Origin: Nitrospiria bacterium
GTDB lineage: Bacteria; Nitrospirota; CAKKRA01; 9FT-COMBO-42-15
NCBI GenBank assembly: GCA_919902475.1
Contig: CAKKRA010000288.1
Location: forward strand, 1-7,183
Direction: 5' to 3'
Length of the DNA stretch: 7,183 nucleotides
A program made the translations under genes and the position numbers. The notes under the pieces were generated by a model that saw only the letters and a list, made by a program, of their open reading frames with translations, was not told the DNA's origin and did no database searches. Shown here piece after piece: positions 1 through 5,318 of this stretch (the first letter of the stretch is position 1; each line of letters opens with the position of its first letter).

Positions 1-80
1 CCCAGCAGACGTGGATTGTCCAGCTGCTCCACAGAGGCAAAGAAGGCATCCATGTCTACACACATGATAATTTTATGCAT
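1..80 (-). CDS. dinB: DNA polymerase IV (DinB), N-terminal fragment cut by the window edge
   Basis: Reading the minus strand from the ATG at 80-78 gives 26 complete codons beginning MHKIIMCVDMDAFFASVEQL and continuing DNPRLL to the edge. This is the hallmark start of Y-family DNA polymerase IV. Asp9 in the VDMD motif corresponds to the first metal-binding catalytic aspartate (E. coli Asp8), and Phe14 of the FF pair corresponds to the steric-gate residue (E. coli Phe13). The family performs translesion synthesis and is typically SOS-induced. The gene is third in line after lexA and the DUF6504-like gene, with 61 nt before it, so it is probably co-transcribed and LexA-controlled. No well-spaced ribosome binding site is seen; the nearest purine-rich run is GAGGGGG, about 13 nt upstream of the ATG and derived from a repeat. 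The rest of the gene lies outside the window. The identity is secure despite the short length. Confidence 0.93.
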   Translation of the reverse strand, partial: MHKIIMCVDMDAFFASVEQLDNPRLL

Positions 81-92
81 ATCTAAAACCAG

Positions 93-129
93 CCCCCTCA
101 CCCTATCCCTCTCCCCAAAGGGGAGAGGG
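93..129. repeat. G/C-rich palindromic intergenic repeat (REP-like)
   Basis: The plus strand shows a C-rich lead (93-106) followed by a perfect inverted repeat: CCCTCTCCCC at 107-116, loop AAA, GGGGAGAGGG at 120-129. The composition stands out sharply from the AT-rich surroundings. The pattern CCCTCACCC...CCCTCTCCCC...GGGGAGAGGG resembles, from memory, palindromic repeats scattered between genes in many bacterial genomes. It lies in the 61-nt gap between the DUF6504-like gene and dinB, so it would be transcribed within the SOS operon. There is no U-run after the stem on either strand, so it is not a standard intrinsic terminator. It could stabilise upstream mRNA or dampen dinB expression. Confidence 0.75.
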
Positions 130-141
130 GATTATTTGCCG

Positions 142-381
142 TTATGCTTCAAGCTGCTCAAGCCTCCATATAAGGGAGACTGTATCAAAGGTCAGCTCAT
201 ATAATGCCTTTCCATCAGAAACAGAAAAATGGTATATCTCAGCCCTTCCTTCTCTTGATTTCCACAGGTATGTAATCTCCTTAATTTCAAAGAGCCTTCC
301 AGACCATCTGAACTTAAGCGGCTTTATCTTATAAGGCGTGCCAAATGAGGCAATGACATTTATATTCTCTCCGACATCCAT
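142..381 (-). CDS. DUF6504-like small protein of the SOS operon
   Basis: This 79-aa protein is soluble, with no signal peptide or membrane segment. Residues 18-79 carry the pattern PLKFRWSGRLFEIKEI, then W, F-V, a YELTFD stretch and a C-terminal W-R-L. This matches what I recall of DUF6504, a small all-beta domain encoded near translesion polymerases (dinB, imuB/dnaE2) in many bacteria; its biochemical role is not known to me. The ATG overlaps the lexA stop codon by one base (TAATG at 383-379), which implies translational coupling with lexA and fixes the start. dinB follows after 61 nt. From its position it is inferred to be an SOS-induced accessory protein, perhaps acting with Pol IV. The coding call is secure; the family assignment is moderately sure. 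Confidence 0.82.
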   Translation of the reverse strand: MDVGENINVIASFGTPYKIKPLKFRWSGRLFEIKEITYLWKSREGRAEIYHFSVSDGKALYELTFDTVSLIWRLEQLEA

Positions 382-980
382 TATATCTTCCTCACAACCC
401 CTATGACCTTCCCAATAATCTTTACACTATCAGGATTATAAGCTACAGGCTTCATATCCTTATTTTCTGGTTTAAGAATTATCTGCGTCTTCTTTATATA
501 AATCCTCTTTACAGTAGCCTCGTCTCCGATTAGCGCAACTGCTATCTCTCCGCTCTCAATTGAGGTCTGCGGTTTTACTATCACATAATCTCCATCCAAT
601 ATTCCTGCGCCTATCATGCTTTCACCTTTTATCCTTAAAGAAAAGGCATCCTCTGTTTTGAAGAGCGTTTTATCAATAAGCATGTGCCCTTCTATATCTT
701 CAACAGCAAGCATCGGTTTTCCTGCGGTTACCTTCCCTATAACAGGCACTGTGAACCCTGCTGCCTCTTTTATTCCTTTAACCTCTATGCCCCTTGACTT
801 AAGCTGGTTTATTCGTATAAACCCCTTTTTCTCAAGCGCGCGCAGATGTCCGCTTGCAGCAGGCCAGAGGAATCCGAAGTGCTCGCCAATCTCACGCACA
901 GTCGGCGGATAGCCCTGCTTCTTTATGAATTTGATAAGAAACTCAAAGATACTCCTCTGTCTCGGAGTCAATTCTTTCAT
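381..980 (-). CDS. lexA: LexA repressor, SOS master regulator and autoprotease
   Basis: A 199-aa protein, close to the usual length (E. coli 202 aa). Residues 1-66 form the winged helix-turn-helix (MKELTPRQRSIFEF, then YPPTVREIGEHFG). Residues 76-199 are the S24 latent protease. The Ala86-Gly87 bond (VTAGKP) is the self-cleavage site, Ser121 in KGESM is the nucleophile and Lys158 in ATVKR is the general base. By family knowledge it represses SOS genes and cleaves itself when RecA filaments form. One oddity is the recognition-helix region FLWPAASGHL, which is a residue shorter than the usual F-S-P-S/N-A...HL pattern, suggesting altered operator specificity. The ATG at 980 fits the conserved N-terminus, but there is no Shine-Dalgarno sequence because a GTATAC repeat touches the start codon. 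The stop overlaps the next gene's ATG. Confidence 0.97.
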   Translation of the reverse strand: MKELTPRQRSIFEFLIKFIKKQGYPPTVREIGEHFGFLWPAASGHLRALEKKGFIRINQLKSRGIEVKGIKEAAGFTVPVIGKVTAGKPMLAVEDIEGHMLIDKTLFKTEDAFSLRIKGESMIGAGILDGDYVIVKPQTSIESGEIAVALIGDEATVKRIYIKKTQIILKPENKDMKPVAYNPDSVKIIGKVIGVVRKI

Positions 981-996
981 GTATACAAATGTATAC
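981..996. promoter_or_regulatory. Candidate LexA operator, GTATAC-N4-GTATAC
   Basis: GTATACAAATGTATAC lies directly against the lexA start codon. It is two copies of the hexamer GTATAC, each itself palindromic, spaced four bases apart with a 10-bp period (one helical turn), so the whole reads as an inverted repeat. LexA genes normally carry their own operator at the promoter, which makes this the obvious candidate. It would cover the -10 region and the transcription start. It does not match the classical motifs I remember (E. coli CTGT-N8-ACAG, Gram-positive GAAC-N4-GTTC, alphaproteobacterial GTTC-N7-GTTC). Confidence 0.7.
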
Positions 997-1016
997 TATT
1001 TAGAAGGCCTTGTCAA
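981..1016 (-). promoter_or_regulatory. lexA promoter, probably giving a leaderless mRNA
   Basis: The minus strand has a perfect -35 TTGACA at 1016-1011. With a 17-bp spacer the -10 is TACATT (993-988); with 15 bp it is TATACA (995-990). Either choice puts the transcription start at about 984-980, that is 0-4 nt from the lexA ATG. This agrees with the absence of any Shine-Dalgarno sequence upstream of the ATG. The -10 overlaps the candidate LexA operator, giving simple occlusion-type autorepression. The exact start site is inferred. Confidence 0.65.
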
Positions 1017-1029
1017 TAGCAGATGCAGA

Positions 1030-1194
1030 TTAAGATGTTATTAGATATTTTTCCTCAATATCTTTTTCTTCGCCATTATCACAGAGTTTCCTTAACTGTA
1101 ATAAACGAGTTAGACGAATATTCTTTATTAGTCGAAAGTGCTCTACCAAGTAACCTGTTGCCTCATTAATAAATGTTACCCGTAAGGAGATCGT
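1030..1194 (-). other. Unassigned open stretch of 54 codons without a convincing start
   Basis: This minus-strand frame is open from just after a TAA at 1197-1195 to a TAA at 1032-1030. It contains runs such as YLVEHFRLIKNIRLTRLLQL and LCDNGEEKDIEEKYLITS that look like real helical, charged protein. There is no ATG or GTG start and no ribosome binding site; the only alternative start is a TTG at 1149. It begins where the transposase-tail frame ends, one frame over, so it may be the frameshifted 3' end of a decayed gene. I do not recognise the family. Confidence 0.3.
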
Positions 1195-1516
1195 TTAAAG
1201 GTATCGTGATTAAGGGTTTCTTAGAGTAACAAATGGAAAAAATTGTTTTAAGTTTTTTCTCAATAATCTTTCTTAGCCTAAAAGGATTCAAGGTTTCAAA
1301 TTGTTCTTTGAGAGACTGTTTTACTGAATCTGTTATATAAGGCGATTCCATGATCCTCTGATAAGGCGTTTTGAGACTATCATAACATTTAATGTGAGTC
1401 AATGCGCATTCATTTGAAAATCCTGATGACCACTTAGGGACTACAAATACATCTTTTTTAGATTTTCTAAAAATATTAGCGTCTAACAAAAATAAATGGT
1501 AATGCCTAAAGCACAC
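1166..1516 (-). pseudogene. Transposase (integrase core, DDE type) C-terminal remnant
   Basis: Within this 116-codon frame, residues 43-95 (about 1390-1232) read KCYDSLKTPYQRIMESPYIT and go on through a V-K-Q-S-L-K-E-Q helix to LNPFRLRKIIEKKLKTIF. This resembles the C-terminal tail of integrase-core transposases, where a K-Y-D...KTPYQR-L-SP-I/V segment follows the catalytic domain and is succeeded by LNP-L+++I. The catalytic domain, which would need roughly 250 more residues upstream, is absent, and the first 40 residues do not look like transposase. The nominal GTG start overlaps the antitoxin-like fragment in another frame and is not credible. I read it as a decayed insertion sequence tail; no terminal inverted repeats could be found by eye. 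Confidence 0.6.
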
Positions 1517-1683
1517 ACCAATTCAGCAGCCTTTCCTGATGATACCTTGCCTAATTCAAACATCTTGAGTGCTGTCATTAAAAGTATATGCTGTTCCCAA
1601 GAGTTTTGATTGTAGCAAATCCTGCACAATTTATGAACAATTGCTGCTAAAAAATGGCAATCAAATCTTATTTTATGGTTTTC
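1483..1683 (-). pseudogene. UPF0175 antitoxin-like fragment, degenerate
   Basis: This minus-strand frame is open from after a TAA at 1686-1684 to a TAG at 1485-1483. Its second half reads EQHILLMTALKMFELGKVSS followed by GKAAELVCALGITIYFC. The core ALK-FE-GK-SSGKAAEL resembles, from memory, UPF0175 proteins, small antitoxin-like partners of PIN-domain toxins. In intact members GKAAEL is followed by a G-(MLI)-SR-EF-LL segment before the final AL-.Y.(V/I).F; that segment is missing, as if a short in-frame deletion had occurred. An ATG exists at 1578 but would start inside the motif. No toxin gene is seen next to it. Non-functional remnant; family call moderate. Confidence 0.45.
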
Positions 1684-1733
1684 TTAAAAGATATTTTTTG
1701 AAGATGCTGCAGGTAAAAAATCAATTGCTTGCT

Positions 1734-3005
1734 TCAGGAGCGTTTGGTTGTTGACCTTCTCCTTAAAAGATTATATCCAAGCGAGGCTAAGACATGCTTC
1801 TTTGGCGGGAAGTGCCTTTTTATTATTGAAGGGTATGAGTAAAACTGCTGTTTTGCAAAGATTGCCATATCCTGAAGCTCTTTCGGAGTCATATTCTTTG
1901 GCTTAAACACAACTGTAAAATTATTATATTTTGACCAGTCTTTTTCAATAATCCTTCCGTCTTTTTCTATCTGTTCTCTTATTTGTGTGCCTGGAAAAGG
2001 GGTAAGCACGAAAAAATTTACAGCAGAAAAACGCATCTCCATGGCAAAGTCCAGCGTCCTCAAAAGCGAGTCCCTGTTATCCTCTTCAAGCCCGAATATA
2101 AAGGCGCCTTCAATCAGGATGCCGTGGTCATGTATCCTCTTTATAGAATCACGCATGGTTGAAACCTGATTTGTTGATTTCTTTATTGCCTGCAGCGATT
2201 CCTGCGAGATTGATTCAAAGCCGATAAACATCCCAATGCACCCGCTCTTTTCTGCAAGCGCCAAGGCCTCTTTATCCTTTGCCAGATTAATGGATGACTG
2301 GCTGACCCATCTCTTTTTATACGGGATTAATGCAGTGAAGAGCTCCTTTGCCCTTTTTGGATTTGCAAGGATGTTGTCATCTATAAACACAGTAAAATTA
2401 CCGTCTAAAGATTCCACCTCGGATATTACATCCTTTATAGGGCGGTATCTATATGTATTTCCAAAAAAATTTGTTACTGTGCAGAATGTGCATGAAAAAG
2501 GGCAGCCTCTTGTTGTTTGGATGATATTTTTGGTGAGATATTTTTTTCCTTTTACAAGGTCTCTTCTTGGAAAGGCGAGATTATCAAGCGACGGCCTGAT
2601 CTCTGAGGAGTAGAATTTGTTGAGCCTGCCATCCTTGAAATCCTTGATAACATTCTGCCAAACGCCTTCTGCCTCGCCTATTACAACTGAATCTGAATGT
2701 TGTATTGCCTCATGTGGAAGCGTTGAAGGATGTATGCCGCCCATAACAACCTTTACCCCGCGTCTTCTGTATTCATCTGCAATCTCATAAGCCCTGTTTA
2801 TTTCTGCTGTCATGGATGTGATGCCGACAAGGTCAACAGGCTTGTCAAAATTTATTGTTTCAATATGTTCGTCTGTAATTGCTATCTCTACATCCTCAGG
2901 CGTTGATGCGGCAACATACATCAGCCCTATTGGCGCAAGCTGATAATTCCCCCTCCAGTTCTGTTTTCTTTTTACAGGGACTATTAATTCCAATTTCATG
3001 GTCAT
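1734..3005 (-). CDS. B12-binding domain radical SAM protein, substrate unknown
   Basis: A 423-aa cytosolic protein. Residues ~1-130 form a cobalamin-binding-type Rossmann domain, with VDLVGITSMTAEINRAYEIA, then VVMGGIHPSTLPHEA and the GEAEG segment. Residues ~155-390 are a radical SAM barrel with the cluster motif C168-x3-C172-x2-C175 (RGCPFSCTFC), FIDDN, a glycine-rich FIGFES and the TPFPGT strand. By family knowledge it binds a 4Fe-4S cluster and S-adenosylmethionine, and class B members often methylate unactivated carbons using B12; others perform cyclisations. The Arg/Lys-rich tail (LLRRRSTTKRS) is unusual and may mediate membrane or RNA contact. No substrate can be named. ATG occurs at 3005 and again at 2999; neither has a Shine-Dalgarno sequence, and the promoter position favours 2999. 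It follows the kinase gene by 53 nt but has its own promoter-like sequence. Confidence 0.88.
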   Translation of the reverse strand: MTMKLELIVPVKRKQNWRGNYQLAPIGLMYVAASTPEDVEIAITDEHIETINFDKPVDLVGITSMTAEINRAYEIADEYRRRGVKVVMGGIHPSTLPHEAIQHSDSVVIGEAEGVWQNVIKDFKDGRLNKFYSSEIRPSLDNLAFPRRDLVKGKKYLTKNIIQTTRGCPFSCTFCTVTNFFGNTYRYRPIKDVISEVESLDGNFTVFIDDNILANPKRAKELFTALIPYKKRWVSQSSINLAKDKEALALAEKSGCIGMFIGFESISQESLQAIKKSTNQVSTMRDSIKRIHDHGILIEGAFIFGLEEDNRDSLLRTLDFAMEMRFSAVNFFVLTPFPGTQIREQIEKDGRIIEKDWSKYNNFTVVFKPKNMTPKELQDMAIFAKQQFYSYPSIIKRHFPPKKHVLASLGYNLLRRRSTTKRS

Positions 3006-3036
3006 ATACTGTAGCGGACTGAGGAGAGAGTGTCAA
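3003..3036 (-). promoter_or_regulatory. Promoter of the radical SAM gene, possible leaderless start
   Basis: In the 53-nt gap after the kinase stop, the minus strand shows a perfect -35 TTGACA (3036-3031), a 17-bp spacer and TACAGT (3013-3008) as a 4-of-6 match to the -10. Transcription would start around 3001-3000, immediately before the ATG at 2999. A TATATG at 3008-3003 is an alternative -10 but sits 22 bp away. The absence of a Shine-Dalgarno sequence fits a leaderless mRNA. The same layout is seen at lexA in this window. Confidence 0.5.
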
Positions 3037-3058
3037 TATTTATCTGTTATTGTGAGGA

Positions 3059-5314
3059 TTATTGTATTATCTGAAATGGCTCTTCAGGGTATTTTATGCT
3101 GGGTGTGATATCTTTGGTTTTTTTGTTTGTTACCATCCGCCCTCTATCTTCTCTTAGATTAAACTCCGGCTGCTCCACAGGCAGGTTAACAAGAAAGGAA
3201 CTTCCTTTGCCTAATTCACTTCTCACCTGAACAAATCCGTGGTGCTCTGTTATTATCTCCTGAACTATTGATAATCCAAGCCCTGTCCCCTCACGCTCTT
3301 TGCTCGCGTGTTTTGTCGTATAAAAGGGATTGAATATCCTCTCTATGCTCTCCTCTGGTATGCCGGCGCCATTGTCAGTAATCTCTATCTGCAGGTATTC
3401 CTTTTCGCCTATCATTCCAGAGGGTGATAGCAGATGCTTCACTTTTCTTGTAGCAATACTTATCCTTCCATTTCCATTTACTGCGTCTATGGCATTTATT
3501 AACAGGTTCAATAAAACCTGTTTCATATGCTCGCCGTCAACCTTTATTGCAGGAAGGCTTTTGTCATATTTCCTGTCTATTGTTATACCTGCTTTTTTTG
3601 CCTCATATTCAATAAAGATTGCTGTTTTTTCCACTATGTTATTTATGTCCTCATCCTTAAACACAGGCTGCCTTGGCCTTGAATAGTCCATTATCTCTCC
3701 TAATAAAGCCTCTATTCTTTCCACTTCCTTATATGCGCATACAGCTATCTTTTTTATGGATTCAGCATCTACGCCATGCTCACCTGTCAGCAGATCCAGG
3801 CATGTTTTTATTGGAACAAGCGGGTTTCTTATCTCATGCGCCAATCCTGCTGCCATGTCTCCTATTGTCTTTAGCCTTTCCATCCTTCTTATTACATGCT
3901 TTGATTCCTTTATCTTTTCTATAAGCACGGCATTTTTTATTGCAATTGCAGCCTGTCTGCCAAGGGACAAGAAGAGTTCTATATCCTCATGGGAGTACAT
4001 GCTTCTGTCTCCCTTTGCGCTTAGGTTGCAAAAGCCGACTATCTTATCCTTTTCCATAAAAGGTATGGCAATCTCTGACTCTATGTCTTTTAGTATCTTT
4101 ATTATCTCCTGAGTTTGCTGTGTGCTTGGGTATCTTTCTATTTCTTCCCTTATTGCCACATCCTCTTTTTCAATAAAATAATCAATCAACGGCACATCCT
4201 GCTTTATTTTAATCTTGTTCTTCTCTTCGTCAAGGCCATAAGAGGCCTTTATTATATAGGCCTTTTTCTCTTCATCAAATAGAAATATTGATGCCTTTTT
4301 AATCTTGAGTGTTTCAGTAAAGGTGTTAATGGTCTTGTCAAGTAACTCGTTTAGCGTCAGAACAGATACCAGTTCCTTTGAGAAATTGGTGAGGATTTTG
4401 TAATAATCATATTTATTGCTGAAAAAAACCTTTTCAATAGCTGTTTCTGCTTTTAATCTTATCTTATAAAAAGCAATAGCAGTTATTGTCAGGATGCAAA
4501 ATATAATTATGGAATAGGAAATATTTATAGTTTTGAAAAAAATGTTCTGAGTCCATAAGAGTATAAGATATGTTGGGATTAAAACAAGGAGAAGTCCAGC
4601 AGTGTAAACAGTCCCTCTTTTTAAAACAATGCTTATCTCCATTAGTTTATATTTCATAATTGCATAGGTAACTAAGATGACATATAGTGGCACAAGTATA
4701 TTTAAAAGTGGCGGTATCGGTATTCTATACCAATAAAAATAATTAGTCATTCCTGCAAGAAAACCGATAACGGTGCCAAAAAAGAGGTAAATAACCTGAT
4801 TTCTAAACATGCCTTGGCTCTGTTTAATGAAATTAAACATAAGATATTCTGAATAAAGAATATTAATACCGAAATGGATTAAATGAATGTGAAAGAGGTG
4901 TCCTGGTAATAACCAGTAGGCAAAAGGTGGGGATGCTCCCCCTTCTTTTGCAAATAATGAAGAATAGACAGTGGCAGCAAGAAAGACACTTAAAAGATAA
5001 TTCCCTGCAAGCAATATTTTATTCATCTTTTTACTTAGTAAAGAAAGTACAAAATGGGTAAATAAAGGAGGCATAAAGATAACCCCGATCATGCAAGTTC
5101 TCATATAAAAACCGGCTAATTCCTTATTGGGGGCATTCAACCACAGCAAATAAAATAATGACCACTCCACAACACTCAATGTAAAAATTGTAAATATCTT
5201 ATTAGCTAAAGGCTTTGGGTTCTTTACAAGAATTATTATGGTCATGCTAAGACTTGTAATAAAGTTTAACAAGGCAGAAAAGGAGTAATATGTTAATGAA
5301 GATAGTATATCCAT
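3059..5314 (-). CDS. Polytopic membrane sensor histidine kinase with GAF domain
   Basis: A 751-aa inner-membrane kinase. About nine hydrophobic segments occupy residues 8-30, 36-60, 70-94, 98-121, 138-160, 172-196, 200-222, 235-257 and 263-284, in the style of the N-terminal 7TM histidine-kinase sensor region. A GAF domain follows (~306-462, with ASIFLFDEEKKAYIIKASYG and IAIPF...VGFCNLSAKG). The H-box is AAGLAHEIRNPL with phospho-acceptor His493. The ATPase domain has its N-box at Asn607 (NLLINAIDAV), G1 at Asp647 (TDNGAGIP), F-box FNPFYTTK (662-669) and G2 GTGLGLSI (676-683). All catalytic motifs are intact. A hydrophilic tail of about 38 residues follows the kinase. There is no receiver domain and no response regulator nearby. 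The ATG lies 4 nt after the methyltransferase stop, so the two are co-translated. By analogy with phcB-phcS it may sense the product of that enzyme; this is inference. Confidence 0.93.
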   Translation of the reverse strand: MDILSSLTYYSFSALLNFITSLSMTIIILVKNPKPLANKIFTIFTLSVVEWSLFYLLWLNAPNKELAGFYMRTCMIGVIFMPPLFTHFVLSLLSKKMNKILLAGNYLLSVFLAATVYSSLFAKEGGASPPFAYWLLPGHLFHIHLIHFGINILYSEYLMFNFIKQSQGMFRNQVIYLFFGTVIGFLAGMTNYFYWYRIPIPPLLNILVPLYVILVTYAIMKYKLMEISIVLKRGTVYTAGLLLVLIPTYLILLWTQNIFFKTINISYSIIIFCILTITAIAFYKIRLKAETAIEKVFFSNKYDYYKILTNFSKELVSVLTLNELLDKTINTFTETLKIKKASIFLFDEEKKAYIIKASYGLDEEKNKIKIKQDVPLIDYFIEKEDVAIREEIERYPSTQQTQEIIKILKDIESEIAIPFMEKDKIVGFCNLSAKGDRSMYSHEDIELFLSLGRQAAIAIKNAVLIEKIKESKHVIRRMERLKTIGDMAAGLAHEIRNPLVPIKTCLDLLTGEHGVDAESIKKIAVCAYKEVERIEALLGEIMDYSRPRQPVFKDEDINNIVEKTAIFIEYEAKKAGITIDRKYDKSLPAIKVDGEHMKQVLLNLLINAIDAVNGNGRISIATRKVKHLLSPSGMIGEKEYLQIEITDNGAGIPEESIERIFNPFYTTKHASKEREGTGLGLSIVQEIITEHHGFVQVRSELGKGSSFLVNLPVEQPEFNLREDRGRMVTNKKTKDITPSIKYPEEPFQIIQ

Positions 5315-5318
5315 GTTA

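Noticed and set aside
107..129. Intrinsic terminator between the DUF6504-like gene and dinB
   Set aside because: The stem is strong but neither strand has a following U-run, so it is listed as a repeat instead.
16..204. Plus-strand 62-codon reading frame at the left edge
   Set aside because: It runs antisense across dinB, the G/C-rich repeat and the end of the DUF6504-like gene, with low-complexity product and no ribosome site.
616..912. Plus-strand 98-codon frame inside lexA
   Set aside because: Antisense to the conserved LexA protease domain; no recognisable domain.
1450..1516. PIN-domain toxin start, from the LLDANIF segment after the antitoxin-like fragment
   Set aside because: A single short match; no further PIN acidic residues or supporting sequence follow, and the frame runs into the transposase tail.
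1569..1754. Plus-strand 61-codon frame in the decayed region
   Set aside because: No ribosome site or family resemblance; it lies antisense to the UPF0175-like fragment and the end of the radical SAM gene.
2236..2613. Plus-strand 125-codon frame inside the radical SAM gene
   Set aside because: Antisense to the cluster-binding and barrel motifs; an expected by-product of biased codon use.
3330..4112. Three overlapping plus-strand frames inside the kinase gene
   Set aside because: All lie antisense to the GAF, H-box and ATPase-encoding regions and have no credible domains.
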